From positions 1 to 64,000 of the forward strand of contig JAKOXH010000035.1 in the NCBI GenBank assembly GCA_029781135.1: a DNA stretch of 64,000 nucleotides, written 5' to 3'. The translations under genes were made by a program, and so were the position numbers. Of the stretch, positions 18,777 to 27,884 are shown in pieces. Each line of letters starts with the position of its first letter. Within the stretch, counting starts at the first letter, position 1. The notes under the pieces were generated by a model, which was not told the origin of the DNA, did no database searches, and was given only the letters and a program-made list of their open reading frames with translations. Source of the DNA: Planctomycetota bacterium (lineage in GTDB: Bacteria > Planctomycetota > Planctomycetia > Pirellulales > Lacipirellulaceae).

Positions 18777-19343
18777 ATGGCGAAAAAGAAACCGGCAGGC
18801 CAGATCGCAACTGTGGAGGAAATCGAACGGTCGATTCACGTCATTCGCGGGCAGCGGGTGATGCTGGATTCCGACTTGGCGAGGCTATATGGCGTCCCCA
18901 CCAAGCGGCTGAACGAACAGGTTGCCCGGAACTGCGACCGCTTTCCAGATGACTTTGCGCATCAGCTTACGGCACAAGAGGTTACAAACTTGATGTCGCA
19001 ATTTGCGACTTCAAGTTTGGGCCACGGTGGCCGCCGAAAACGCCCCTGGGTATTCACCGAACAGGGCGTGGCGATGCTCTCCAGCGTGCTCCGCTCGCCG
19101 ACGGCGGTGCGCGTGAATGTCGAAATCATGCGCACGTTCGTGCGGCTGCGGCGGCTGATGGCCACACCGGGAGAACTCGTCGAGCAAATCACCAAACTGG
19201 CGGAAACTGTACAACTGCACGACCACGACATCAAAGTAATTTCACAAGTGTTGCGGCAGATGATCGAGCAGCCAGCCAAGCCGCGAAAGTCCATCGGATT
19301 TCACTCGCCACGTGAAGCACCGGCAAACACGGCGTCAAAATAA
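18777..19343 (+). CDS. ORF6N/KilA-N-type DNA-binding domain protein
   Basis: 188 residues from the ATG at 18777. The N-terminal 90 residues carry the ORF6N domain: IERSIHVIRGQRVMLDSDLA, LYGVPTKRLNEQVARN and FPDDFAHQLT, ending with WVFTEQGVAML. This domain is known from phages and from chromosomal remnants of mobile elements, where it is thought to bind DNA. A helical C-terminus follows (VNVEIMRTFVRLRR). It ends 7 bases from the convergent rarA gene. It could be a regulator derived from a prophage; no other phage genes are nearby. Confidence 0.88.
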   Translation: MAKKKPAGQIATVEEIERSIHVIRGQRVMLDSDLARLYGVPTKRLNEQVARNCDRFPDDFAHQLTAQEVTNLMSQFATSSLGHGGRRKRPWVFTEQGVAMLSSVLRSPTAVRVNVEIMRTFVRLRRLMATPGELVEQITKLAETVQLHDHDIKVISQVLRQMIEQPAKPRKSIGFHSPREAPANTASK

Positions 19344-19350
19344 CCAAGAT

Positions 19351-20796
19351 TTACTTTTCGCCGCGCAACGCAGCGCGAATTCGCTCTAACCTCTGAGCCA
19401 ACTCTTGCTCGAAGCCACGATCCGTCGGCCGGTAGTATTCGCGCTCGACGCCCAAATAATCTTGTGCCGCGATGCCGCCAGGGGCATCATGAGCGTACTC
19501 GTAGCCTTCGCCGTGGCCCAAGCGTTTGGCGCCGGGGTAATGTGAATCCTGCAGATGGCGGGGCACGGGTAGTAGGCGGCCTTCACGGATGTCGTGGCGG
19601 GCTTCGCCAATCGCAATCGTGGCCGAGTTCGATTTGGGCGCGCAAGCGAGATACGTCACCGCCTGGGCCAACGTGAGTTGGCACTCGGGCAGGCCGACGA
19701 ACTCGCTGGCCTGCATCGCAGCCACGGCAAGTGGCAAGGCATGTGGATCGGCATTGCCGATATCTTCGCTCGCCAGAATCACGAGGCGGCGCGTGAGGAA
19801 CCGCACGTCTTCACCACCTTCCAGCATGCGGGCAAGCCAATAGATGCCCGCATCCGGGTCGCTGCCGCGAATGCTCTTGATGAGCGCGCTCGCCGCATCG
19901 TAGTGATCGTCGCCCGAGGGGTCGTACCGAATGGCCTTGCGCTGGACCGCATCCGCAATGAGCTCGCGTGTGAGATGTAGCGCGTTAACCGGTGCGCTGG
20001 GGGCTCGCTGGCGCTCGACCCCAGCCACCCGTGCCACCGTTGGGGTGGCATGCCCTCGCGGAGCGTGGGCATGCTCACGCTCCGCTTCGCTGCGCGAGAG
20101 CATGGCACCCGATGGCTCGCTCGACAACACCGCCACTTCGAGTGCCCCCAGAGCCCGGCGGGCGTCGCCATCGGAAACTTCGGCGAGAAAATTAAGGGCG
20201 TGATCATCAATGGTGGCACTGTGTTGGCCGAGGCCACGGCTTTTGTCGGCCAGCGCGCGGCGGACAAGCGTCTTGATGTCGTCGTTTGAAAGCGGCTGAA
20301 ACTCGAAAACACGGCTGCGGCTGACCAGCGCATCGTTCACCGCAAAGAACGGATTCGAGGTCGTGAGACCGACGAGAATCACAACGCCTTCTTCGACATC
20401 GGGCAACAAAGCGTCTTGTTGAGCGCGGTTAAAACGATGGATCTCATCGATCATGAGCAGTGTCGGCCGACCGCCCGCGGCAACCTCGTGGCGGGCGTCT
20501 TCCAGAATTTCGCGCAATTCCTTCACGCCACTGGTCACGGCACTCAGCTGGCGGAAACGGCTATCCGTTTCCTGGGCCAGCAAACGGGCGAGCGTGGTCT
20601 TACCGGTGCCGGGCGGGCCGTAGAAGATCACCGAACCGAGTCGCCGGGCACGTAGCAACCGCCACAACAGTTTGCCTTCGCCCAAGAAGTGCTGCTGACC
20701 AACAAACTCGCTGAGCTTCGTCGGCCGCATCCGCGCAGCAAGCGGCTGAACTTGCTCCAAGTTCGCAGCTTCGGATTGGGCAAAGAGATCGGGCAT
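19351..20796 (-). CDS. rarA: Replication-associated recombination protein A (RarA/MgsA)
   Basis: A 481-residue AAA+ ATPase acting at stalled replication forks. Walker A GPPGTGKTT (60-68), Walker B LLMIDEIHR (113-121), sensor 1 TTSNPF (145-150) and the C-terminal MgsA tetramerisation domain (from YLARMLEGGEDVRFLTRRLV-type helices onward) are all visible. Residues 229-270, between the lid and the C-terminal domain, are not family sequence: they are encoded by dispersed repeat DNA (19995-20110) and read SEAEREHAHAPRGHATP. The frame stays open, so the insertion seems tolerated in a surface linker. Confidence 0.93.
   Translation of the reverse strand: MPDLFAQSEAANLEQVQPLAARMRPTKLSEFVGQQHFLGEGKLLWRLLRARRLGSVIFYGPPGTGKTTLARLLAQETDSRFRQLSAVTSGVKELREILEDARHEVAAGGRPTLLMIDEIHRFNRAQQDALLPDVEEGVVILVGLTTSNPFFAVNDALVSRSRVFEFQPLSNDDIKTLVRRALADKSRGLGQHSATIDDHALNFLAEVSDGDARRALGALEVAVLSSEPSGAMLSRSEAEREHAHAPRGHATPTVARVAGVERQRAPSAPVNALHLTRELIADAVQRKAIRYDPSGDDHYDAASALIKSIRGSDPDAGIYWLARMLEGGEDVRFLTRRLVILASEDIGNADPHALPLAVAAMQASEFVGLPECQLTLAQAVTYLACAPKSNSATIAIGEARHDIREGRLLPVPRHLQDSHYPGAKRLGHGEGYEYAHDAPGGIAAQDYLGVEREYYRPTDRGFEQELAQRLERIRAALRGEK
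19993..20111. repeat. Composite dispersed repeat inside rarA
   Basis: A GGGGGCTCG...CGACCCCAGCC element (19995-20035), seen also at 45162-45222 and 51027-51116, abuts a variant of the GTGGCATGCC...GCATGGCACCC palindrome (20042-20110). Both are otherwise found between genes. Confidence 0.85.
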
Positions 20797-20958
20797 GCGG
20801 TTTGATTGTCGACTTGATATTCAACCACAAAGAACACAAAGTACACGAAAAATGCCAAGACTAGGAGTCCGTAACAAACGTCCCATACCAACCCCGCGTA
20901 TCCAAAACGATGTCATGACTTCGTGTTCTTTGTGTTCTTCGTGGCAAAAGAAAACGAA
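20797..20958. repeat. Inverted pair of CACAAAGAACACAAAG words
   Basis: ACCACAAAGAACACAAAGTA (20825-20844) faces its reverse complement (TGTTCTTTGTGTTCTTCGTGG, 20924-20944) across a 79-base spacer. Similar pairs lie at 31635-31723 and 40094-40398. Confidence 0.85.
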
Positions 20959-21627
20959 CTACAATGGCTCGACGATGCGGCTCTTTGGTAGCAAATCCAC
21001 GAGCGGGCACGCATCGCACTTTGGCTCGGCACGTTTGCAGAAGTCCTTCCCCACACGTACCAGCAAGGCGTGATACTCATTGTACAGTTGCGCATCTTGC
21101 GGAAGTATGGATTCGAACAGGTCCTTGATTTCGTGATAATCCGCGTCGTAGCCGATCCAGCCGTGCCGGGCCAACACGCGGTGGGCATACGTGTCGACCA
21201 CGAACGTCGGTAAGCCACCGGCATATAGTAAAATGGCGTCCGCCGTTTCCGGACCAATGCCGTGAATCGATAGCAGTTGCTCGCGCAGCGTCGGCAGGCT
21301 CGTAGCGAACATCGCTTCCAGTGAGCCGTCGAACTCCTCGACGACAAACTTCAGCAGGTTCCGCAGCCGTTTCGCTTTGACCTGGTAATAGCCAGCCGGG
21401 CGAATCATTTCGGCGAGTTCGGCCGAGGGCACGGCGTACAGCGCATGCGGATTCATCACGTCGGCATCGCGCAGATTTTCGATCGCCCGCTCCACGTTGC
21501 GCCACGCCGTATTCTGAACCAACACCGCACCCACCATGATCTCGAACGGCGAATCGCCGGGCCACCAGTCTTGCGGCCCGAAAGCGATGAACAGGCGTTC
21601 GTAAATTTCTTGGAGGGGTGCAGCCAT
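20959..21627 (-). CDS. Endonuclease III-like HhH-GPD DNA glycosylase
   Basis: 222 residues from the ATG at 21627, which has GAGAGG just upstream; an ATG at 21645 is possible. The helix-hairpin-helix LLSIHGIGPETAD (118-130) and the catalytic Asp145 in VVDTYAHRV place it in the HhH-GPD superfamily. In endonuclease III the hairpin carries the Schiff-base Lys; here that position is Glu127, so a lyase activity is unlikely. The Fe-S site has only Cys197, Cys204 and Cys207 of the usual four. The closest known precedent is a monofunctional alkyladenine glycosylase of the MagIII type. Confidence 0.88.
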   Translation of the reverse strand: MAAPLQEIYERLFIAFGPQDWWPGDSPFEIMVGAVLVQNTAWRNVERAIENLRDADVMNPHALYAVPSAELAEMIRPAGYYQVKAKRLRNLLKFVVEEFDGSLEAMFATSLPTLREQLLSIHGIGPETADAILLYAGGLPTFVVDTYAHRVLARHGWIGYDADYHEIKDLFESILPQDAQLYNEYHALLVRVGKDFCKRAEPKCDACPLVDLLPKSRIVEPL

Positions 21628-21660
21628 TATACCTCTCGTGGTCATGGTCGAGATGTTTTC

Positions 21661-21729
21661 GTTTAACCCGGAGCCGACGGCGACGGCATTGCGCAAAATG
21701 CTTCCGTCGCCGTTGGCTCCGGGTTAAAC
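21661..21729. repeat. Palindromic repeat, GTTTAACCCGGAGCCGACGG family
   Basis: GTTTAACCCGGAGCCGACGG (21661-21680) and the reverse arm (CGTTGGCTCCGGGTTAAAC, 21711-21729) enclose a short loop. Close relatives lie at 30224-30289 and 47668-47732. Confidence 0.9.
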
Positions 21730-21783
21730 AATTCAATCGCACATGCGCGCAGTATACGTGTCATGGAGTCTTGAACTGTTCCG

Positions 21784-21801
21784 GTCAGACTAAAGTCTGA
21801 C
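21784..21801. other. Perfect 8-bp hairpin GTCAGACT-AA-AGTCTGAC
   Basis: A short perfect hairpin without a T-run. A related GTCAGCCTTTAGCCTGAC word is at 45134-45151, so it may be a dispersed element rather than a terminator. The rest of 21730-22047 shows no gene. Confidence 0.6.
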
Positions 21802-22047
21802 GTACGGGCCGGGCTGGAGTTACTACCACCAGAAAAGTCAAGGGTGAAATGACGCGAATTTATTTCGTATCGAACCGATCTTTGTTGCTCTTTTTACGAC
21901 CGAGTATAATGAAGATGTTACGTGGGCCAGAAGCCCGCGGGCAGTTAGTTTACCTACGCATTGAATCGTGGAACGAACTGCAAAAAATGCAACAACCGCA
22001 CTCCAAAACTCGTCGCGCGATGTTGCTGTTGGCTCAAGGAATTTTAC

Positions 22048-22590
22048 GTGTTATCCGTTCGTCCGCGAATTGCCGAGCTTGTCTTTCAGCTGTACGGGCG
22101 GTCGTTGCACCCCGAGCTGTTCGAGTTTCATCGCAGCCGGCAGATTGAGCGGGCCGGCTATCGAGCCAATATCCAAATCACCAACGCCGGCCATGTGGTG
22201 ACGTGGCAGTATGATGGGATAACGCTTACCGAGGTGGCGGCCGGCGCTCATCATCCTCTGCCCCAAAGGCGGCGGCTGATGTCCCACCCACTCAAGGACA
22301 CTTGTACCGACGACCTCGAGTGCCGCGGCGGCATCACCTACCACGTGGAATTCTCCTTAGAACCAGTGCCGCGCGAGACATTCTGGACCTACCAGAAGGA
22401 ACTTACGCAAATCGGTGCTCGCGAAGGGCTGCTCCACTGCTTCGAGCCGAGCGGTCGAATTGGCCTGGGGGCGATGAGCTACATCCATATGGAATCGCGC
22501 GACCGCAGCCAAAAAATCCAGGCCTTCCATACGTTCCCCGACGACTACGCGATCGTGAAGAGTCAATCGGTGTTCATGTTGCCGAAGTGA
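22048..22590 (+). CDS. DUF2617 family protein
   Basis: 180 residues from the GTG at 22048, chosen because AAGGA lies seven bases upstream and the family begins with this LSVRPRIAELVFQLYGR segment; a longer frame from 21961 adds an unlikely Cys-rich tail. The sequence (HPELFEFHRSRQIERAGY, then VVTWQYDGITLTEV and FHTFPDDYAIVKSQS) matches the DUF2617 family of planctomycetes and actinobacteria. No function is established. It is soluble and stands alone. Confidence 0.8.
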   Translation: MLSVRPRIAELVFQLYGRSLHPELFEFHRSRQIERAGYRANIQITNAGHVVTWQYDGITLTEVAAGAHHPLPQRRRLMSHPLKDTCTDDLECRGGITYHVEFSLEPVPRETFWTYQKELTQIGAREGLLHCFEPSGRIGLGAMSYIHMESRDRSQKIQAFHTFPDDYAIVKSQSVFMLPK

Positions 22591-22622
22591 AGTAGGCGTA
22601 AGGTGTAAGTCGTTAGTCGTTA
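22591..22622. repeat. GTAAGGTGTAAGTCGTTAGTCGTTAG words
   Basis: A short run of the GTCGTTAG word family, placed between two convergent genes. Confidence 0.7.
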
Positions 22623-23459
22623 GTGCTTGGCGGCACTTGGCGCCGCAATTCTTGGCAGTTCCTGCAGAAATGTGATCAGCGCGTCGTTAACAGTCGCTGG
22701 ATTCTCCATCGTCGTCATGTGGCCGGCGGCGGGGATTTCGACGAACGTCGCTTCCGGTATAGCTGCCGCGATGGAGCGCATTTCCGGTGAGGTGCTGATG
22801 ACATCATCGGCCCCAACAACCACCAGCGTGTGCAATTGGATTTGAGGCAGCAGGTCGGTGACGTCGGGGCGTGCGGCCATGCCGCGCTGTGCCGCTGCGA
22901 TGCCCGCCGGGGCAGTTCGCGAAACCACGCGGCGCAGCTCGGCCATCAACTGCGGCTTGGTTTCGAGGCCGCGCGTGGAAAAAAGTTTCGGCCCCATCAT
23001 TTCGGCCACGCGGGCACTGCCCCACTCGGCAATCTTTTCGGCCATTTTGAGCCGGCCGGCGCGACCTTCATCCGAATCGGCGGCGGCTCGGGTATCGCAC
23101 TGAATGAGCGCGCAAAGTCGCTCGGCGTATTTCCGCACGAACTGCCAAGCGATGTATCCACCCATCGAAAAGCCGGCAAGCACGATCGGTTCCGTAATGC
23201 CAACCGCATCCAGCAATTCAACCAACTCGTCGGCATATTGTTCCATTGGAATGCCGTGCTGCGGATCGGCTTCTCCTAGCGGCGACTGGCCGAAGCCGCG
23301 GAGGTCGGGTGCGATGACGCGGCAAAGTGGCGCGAGCGCCTCGATCTGCCAGTTCCACATCGTGTGATCGAGTGGAAAACCATGCACCAAGAGCACCGGC
23401 CGGCCTTGGCCGCGTTCGACGTAGGCGAGATCGCCGTGAGAAAGTCGAATCGTATTCAT
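22620..23459 (-). CDS. Alpha/beta hydrolase
   Basis: 279 residues with a complete alpha/beta hydrolase triad: Ser98 in GFSMGGYIAW, the Asp in VVGADDVIS (about 217) and the His in AAGHMTTMENP (about 247). The oxyanion HGFPLDH motif is at 26-32. It resembles 3-oxoadipate enol-lactonase and related esterases, but nothing around it supports a catabolic role, so only hydrolase is claimed. There is no signal peptide, so it is cytoplasmic. It is transcribed towards the DUF2617 gene. Confidence 0.88.
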   Translation of the reverse strand: MNTIRLSHGDLAYVERGQGRPVLLVHGFPLDHTMWNWQIEALAPLCRVIAPDLRGFGQSPLGEADPQHGIPMEQYADELVELLDAVGITEPIVLAGFSMGGYIAWQFVRKYAERLCALIQCDTRAAADSDEGRAGRLKMAEKIAEWGSARVAEMMGPKLFSTRGLETKPQLMAELRRVVSRTAPAGIAAAQRGMAARPDVTDLLPQIQLHTLVVVGADDVISTSPEMRSIAAAIPEATFVEIPAAGHMTTMENPATVNDALITFLQELPRIAAPSAAKH

Positions 23460-23521
23460 GGCGATGCCATAATCGATGAATTACTATTTGACGCTGCTCA
23501 TTGAATGGGCGTAATTACAAG

Positions 23522-23603
23522 CGTGCCATGCCCACGGCTTTGCGTGGGCATGCGGTTTTAAGGCACGCAAGCATGGCCACTCCAAGCAGTGGCCATGGCA
23601 CCC
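23522..23603. repeat. Family-A palindrome (CGTGCCATGCCCACGG ... GTGGCCATGGCACC)
   Basis: An inner CCCACGGCTTTGCGTGGG hairpin and outer GTGCCATG / CATGGCAC arms. The gap from 23460 to 23645 holds nothing else recognisable. Confidence 0.9.
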
Positions 23604-23645
23604 GCGCACACGAAGAGTCTCTTAAGTGGTCGCAATAGCCGCGCA

Positions 23646-25610
23646 TTACTTGCTCCCCGCTCCCCGCTCCTTGCTCCCCGCTCCCCGCTCTTTATCCCCC
23701 GCCTTCTTCTCCGCCAGCGCTTTCTCGAACAGGGCCAGTTGGCGACGCATGACCTGCAGGTAATTCACCTTTTCGAGCGCTTGCCGTTCGCATTGGACGG
23801 CATTTTCGTAGTCGCCGGCGGCATAATAGCAGCGGCCGAGCGTATCGAGGTAACTTGCCGCCCCAGAATCGCCATTGTCGTTAAGCTCAAGCGATCGTTT
23901 CGAATATTGAATCGCCTTTTGAAAGTCGCCCTCGGTATTGCTGACCAGCCACGCCCACTGGTTATACGGCGTTGGCTCCAGCGGATTCCGATCGATCTCC
24001 TGCTGAAACTTATCGGTGAGCCGGCGAAGTTGCTGCCGGACAGACGCCCGCCACGCGTCGCTGCCTTCCGGCAAGTTGTACATCGCAATCAACAAGTCGG
24101 CGATGTCTTCGTCCTTGGGCCTGAACCGCAAAGCAGTGTCGAACTCGTCACGCGCGCGGGTAAAATCTTTCTCCGCCTGGTATTGGCAACCACGATAAAA
24201 GTGGTAGCGGCCCGCGATCCCATCCACTTCGGGAAGATTCAACGATTCGAGGTACAATTTGCGAAAATTCGTATAAAACTCGCCGGTGCGGCTGTCGTTC
24301 TGAATCGATTTGACGAGTTGTTCGAGCACATCGGCGGCCTCCTTATCTTGCTCGTGATCGTGCAGCAAACTGGCGAGTGATATTCGCGCGAGGAACGGCT
24401 CGCCGGACTCGGCCGGCTGCTTTTCGATTGTCGCCCGATACTCGCGCACGGCCCATTCGAACTGATTGCGGGATTCGAGTTCGCGGGCTGCCGAAAAGCT
24501 CTCGAACCGCACTTGCGAATCAACGCCGAGGGCCTGGGCGGCCAGTTTTTCCGCCAGGTCCTTCTTGCCCTGTTCCGCGCGGGCGAGAGCGGCATAATAA
24601 AGCGGACGCTTTCCCTGGGCGAGGCGACTCTCGTACTTCGCTAGATAAGCATCGAGCGCACCCCACTGCTTGTTCACCGTGAGCCAGTTCAACAGCTGCA
24701 CGATCGTCGCGTCAGGTCCGTCGCCGTTGAGTTCCATCATGCGCTCAAGTGCGGCGATGAGCGCCGGTTGATCGCCGACCTGCCGGTATAAGTCGGCCAG
24801 ATTCCACACCAGGCCAAAAATAACTTCCTTGGAAGTGTCGTTGTTCTTTTCAAGTCGAGCGGTTTCCTGGTCGATGACTTGCTTCCAAGCAGCGATCGCG
24901 GCGGCCGGCTCACGCTGCTGCGCGATATACTGCCGCAGCCAGACCACCGCGGCCCGGCTGCTTCCGCCAAGTTGCTGCTCCACCAACGTGGCATCCATGG
25001 GCGGACGCGGTTTCGCCGAGCCAGCCGGCTCGATGATGGCCAGCGCCGCGGCACGCGAAATGAGCGGCGAACGATCAAAGCGGGCAATCCGACACAGCGC
25101 CGCAACACCGGCATTCTGCGGAAGTTTGGCTAGCTCTTCGACGGTTCGCACGCGGGCTGCATCGGCTTGCTGCCCGTATTGCCGAAGCAGCGTCTTGACG
25201 TTCGCCGGATCATCCGGATAAACCCACCGCACCGCAATCTGTCGCAGCAGATAATTGGCGCTCGCGGCAATCTCCGGATCGGAATCTTCCGTCGCCACAT
25301 GCAGCGCATCAAAAGCTTCGGCTCCAATTTGTCGCAGTTCATTGGCAGCCTCGCGTCGAACCGTGTAACGAGGGCTACCCAATTGGTGGATCAACTCTTG
25401 AACGCGTTTGTCGGCGGCGGGATCGGGTTTTGAAAGAGTCGCCGTGGAGTTTTTCGCTGCTCCTGCAATCGGGGGTTTAGTCGTAGTGGCTACCAAATCC
25501 TCCGCGGAAAGATTGCAAATAGCCGCGAACCATACGGCACAGATCGCCAGAGTGAAGAGAACTCCCCCCTGGTAAGGCGTATCTCGCCCCTGGTGAAATT
25601 GACGCAACAT
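23646..25610 (-). CDS. Exported HEAT/TPR repeat protein
   Basis: A 654-residue protein with an N-terminal hydrophobic segment (about 18-36) that is either a signal peptide or a membrane anchor. HEAT-type repeats follow (about 65-200: VQELIHQLGSPRYTVRREAA and DSDPEIAASANYLLRQ), then TPR-like helical repeats to residue about 630. It is likely a scaffold in the periplasm. The last residues, GDKERGAGSKERGAGSK, are encoded by a tandem GCTCCCCGCTCC word (23648-23692), a low-complexity repeat that has been incorporated at the 3' end. Partner unknown. Confidence 0.82.
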   Translation of the reverse strand: MLRQFHQGRDTPYQGGVLFTLAICAVWFAAICNLSAEDLVATTTKPPIAGAAKNSTATLSKPDPAADKRVQELIHQLGSPRYTVRREAANELRQIGAEAFDALHVATEDSDPEIAASANYLLRQIAVRWVYPDDPANVKTLLRQYGQQADAARVRTVEELAKLPQNAGVAALCRIARFDRSPLISRAAALAIIEPAGSAKPRPPMDATLVEQQLGGSSRAAVVWLRQYIAQQREPAAAIAAWKQVIDQETARLEKNNDTSKEVIFGLVWNLADLYRQVGDQPALIAALERMMELNGDGPDATIVQLLNWLTVNKQWGALDAYLAKYESRLAQGKRPLYYAALARAEQGKKDLAEKLAAQALGVDSQVRFESFSAARELESRNQFEWAVREYRATIEKQPAESGEPFLARISLASLLHDHEQDKEAADVLEQLVKSIQNDSRTGEFYTNFRKLYLESLNLPEVDGIAGRYHFYRGCQYQAEKDFTRARDEFDTALRFRPKDEDIADLLIAMYNLPEGSDAWRASVRQQLRRLTDKFQQEIDRNPLEPTPYNQWAWLVSNTEGDFQKAIQYSKRSLELNDNGDSGAASYLDTLGRCYYAAGDYENAVQCERQALEKVNYLQVMRRQLALFEKALAEKKAGDKERGAGSKERGAGSK

Positions 25611-25888
25611 ACTTGGTGCTCCGCGATCGTAACGTCCCCTTCAATCATACCCGGAGGCCGCAAAAACAGACAGAGGATTTGCAAATCACTTGTTCCCACG
25701 CAGAGCGTGGGAACAGTAGACGTAGGGTGGGCACCGCCCACCAAAGATAGCTGACGCTTCTGACGCGCCCTGCAGAGTCAACAGACTGTGGGAGGCCTCT
25801 CTGAGGCCGATAACGTGTCCTATTGGACACAGCCATCGGCGTCGGAGACGCCTCCTACAGATTCGCAAAGCGGGGGAACGAGATGATC
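25611..25888. repeat. Three dispersed hairpin elements
   Basis: The gap holds a GTTCCCACGC...GCGTGGGAAC hairpin (25694-25713), a TAGGGTGGGCACCGCCCACC element (25723-25742, as at 12031), and a GGGAGGCCTCTCTGAGGCCGATAAC ... GCGTCGGAGACGCCTCC pair (about 25790-25857). No gene is seen. Confidence 0.75.
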
Positions 25889-26332
25889 TCAGCGGCGTTC
25901 CATTTGCTCAATATACTGCCGCAGCCGTTCGACCTCGTCGGTCACGTGGTGCAACTTGAGCATGTTCTCCACGCGCTTGAGCAGTTCCGCCTTATTGACC
26001 GGCTTCGAAAGAAAATCATCCGTACCCGCCTGGACGGCCCGCTCGATATCGCCCAATTCATTGAGGGCCGTGACCATGAGGATCATGACATTGCTGGTCG
26101 CCGGATCGCTCTTGAGCTTCTTGCACACCTCGAAGCCGCTCAGTTTCGGCATCATGATATCGAGCAAAATAAGATGCGGCTTGAACGACGCCACCTTGCC
26201 GAGCGTATCCTGACCATCGACCGCGATCGCCGTTTCCACATCGAGCCCGGCCAAATACGCCTCGAGCAACTCGACGTTCGGCTCGTTATCGTCGGCGATG
26301 AGAATGCGACTTCGTTGAGGAGACTTTGCCAT
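25889..26332 (-). CDS. Single-domain response regulator
   Basis: 147 residues from the ATG at 26332, forming a CheY-like receiver: acidic pocket ADDNE (13-17), phosphorylated Asp58 in LLDIMMPKLSG, Thr in MVTALNE and Lys in LSKPVNK. A short coiled tail (VERLRQYIEQMERR) follows without an output domain. It likely relays or titrates phosphate for a multi-step pathway. No kinase gene is adjacent; the kinase at 5432 already has a partner. The upstream gap carries an inverted GACAAGGA repeat. Confidence 0.9.
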   Translation of the reverse strand: MAKSPQRSRILIADDNEPNVELLEAYLAGLDVETAIAVDGQDTLGKVASFKPHLILLDIMMPKLSGFEVCKKLKSDPATSNVMILMVTALNELGDIERAVQAGTDDFLSKPVNKAELLKRVENMLKLHHVTDEVERLRQYIEQMERR

Positions 26333-26377
26333 GATTCGTGACTCGTGCGATTGGTAAACGGTGTTGGCTCGATGATG

Positions 26378-26464
26378 AGACAAGGAGAGGGGGAGACAGG
26401 GAGACAAGGAGAATCGCCAACACTTCACTCTCCTTGTCTCCCCCTCTCCTTGTCTCCTTGTCTA
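26378..26464. repeat. GACAAGGA tandem repeat with reversed copy
   Basis: Copies of the 8-bp GACAAGGA word and variants (26378-26411) are followed by their reverse complement (CTCCTTGTCTCC, 26430-26463), giving a hairpin upstream of the response regulator gene. The same word is at 43953-44108 and 57078-57171. Confidence 0.9.
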
Positions 26465-26510
26465 TGCTTGGCACTCGGGCAATCGTCGCCTCCTCTGTGC
26501 GGAAACTGGC

Positions 26511-27767
26511 CTAATCATGTATCATTGCTGCCGCTGGAACAGGGAACTGCTGGCATACTTGGCGAATTTCTCCGCGGATGCGTTTGAGCGCGGCCTCGTC
26601 GTTCGGCGCGCGGAGGGCCGTCAGCATCCAAGCCCCGATTTGCCGCATCTGGTCCGTCTTCATGCCGCGCGTCGTGAGCGCCGGCGTACCGACGCGGATG
26701 CCCGAGGGATCGACCGGCTTCCGCTCGTCGTAGGGAATCATGTTCTTGTTGACGGTGATGCCGCAGCGATCGAGCGTTTGCTCGGCCAGCTTGCCGCCGA
26801 TGCCCAGCGGCGTCACATCCACGAGCAGCAAGTGATTATCCGTGCCGCCGCTGACGAGCTTCAGCCCACCGGCGAGCAACACTTCGGCAAGCACCTTGGC
26901 ATTGTCGATAATCTGGCGGGCGTACGTTTTGAACTCGGGACGCAACGCTTCGCCAAAGCAAATTGCCTTGCCGGCGATGATGTGCATGAGCGGACCGCCC
27001 TGGATACCAGGAAACACCCGGCTATTGATTGTCTTGCCGTGCTCTTCCTTGGCCAGGCACAAACCGGCGCGCGGACCCCGCAACGTTTTGTGCGTCGTCG
27101 TCGTGACGAAGTCGGCCACCGGCACGGGGCTGTTGTGTAACCCCGCGGCCACCAGCCCAGCGTAGTGGGCCATATCGACCATAAGCTTCGCGTCGACTTC
27201 GCGCGCAATCTCGGCAAATTTTTCGTGAGGAATTTCCCGCGGGTACGCACTCGCGCCGGCGACGATCATCTTCGGCTTGTGCTCGCGAGCAAGCTTCGCG
27301 AGTTGATCGAAGTCGAGGCGATTCGTGTCGCGCGTCACGCCGTAGCTGATGAAATGGTACAGCATGCCGCTCACATTGAGCTTCATACCGTGCGTCAGGT
27401 GGCCGCCGTGCGCCAAATCGAGGCCGAGCACCGTGTCGCCCGGCTCGAGTGCCGCCAAATAGATGGCCGTGTTCGCTTGCGAGCCGCTGTGCGGCTGCAC
27501 GTTGGCGAACTCGGCACCAAAGAGCTGCTTCGCGCGATCGATGGCGAGCTGTTCGACGATATCGACAAATTCGCAGCCGCCGTAATACCGCCGGCCCGGG
27601 TACCCCTCGGCATACTTGTTCGTCAGCACGCTGCCCGCCGCTTGCATGACGGCCGGGCTCGTATAGTTCTCACTGGCGATCATTTCAAGGCCATCGGCCT
27701 GGCGCTCGATTTCATGCTCGATCGCGTCCCAAACGGCGGGATCGTTCTGTTGAATGAAGTTGGTCAC
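26511..27767 (-). CDS. glyA: Serine hydroxymethyltransferase
   Basis: A 418-residue PLP enzyme interconverting serine and glycine while charging tetrahydrofolate with one carbon. The PLP Lys227 lies in [13 protein letters not shown], the PLP stacking His is in [12 protein letters not shown] (118-129), and [13 protein letters not shown] (52-64) binds folate/PLP. Length and motifs are standard. Thymidylate synthase and dihydrofolate reductase, which use the same folate pool, are encoded 3 to 4 kb away. Confidence 0.96.
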   Translation of the reverse strand: MTNFIQQNDPAVWDAIEHEIERQADGLEMIASENYTSPAVMQAAGSVLTNKYAEGYPGRRYYGGCEFVDIVEQLAIDRAKQLFGAEFANVQPHSGSQANTAIYLAALEPGDTVLGLDLAHGGHLTHGMKLNVSGMLYHFISYGVTRDTNRLDFDQLAKLAREHKPKMIVAGASAYPREIPHEKFAEIAREVDAKLMVDMAHYAGLVAAGLHNSPVPVADFVTTTTHKTLRGPRAGLCLAKEEHGKTINSRVFPGIQGGPLMHIIAGKAICFGEALRPEFKTYARQIIDNAKVLAEVLLAGGLKLVSGGTDNHLLLVDVTPLGIGGKLAEQTLDRCGITVNKNMIPYDERKPVDPSGIRVGTPALTTRGMKTDQMRQIGAWMLTALRAPNDEAALKRIRGEIRQVCQQFPVPAAAMIHD

Positions 27768-27884
27768 GTGTGGGGTGGTTATTTGGGTCGTTTAGCGAAA
27801 CGGCAATCACTGCGGACTCAGCATTCATGGTGATTGACTGCCGCCATTGTTTAGGGGGCTGGGCGGGGTGTCAACGGCGGATAA

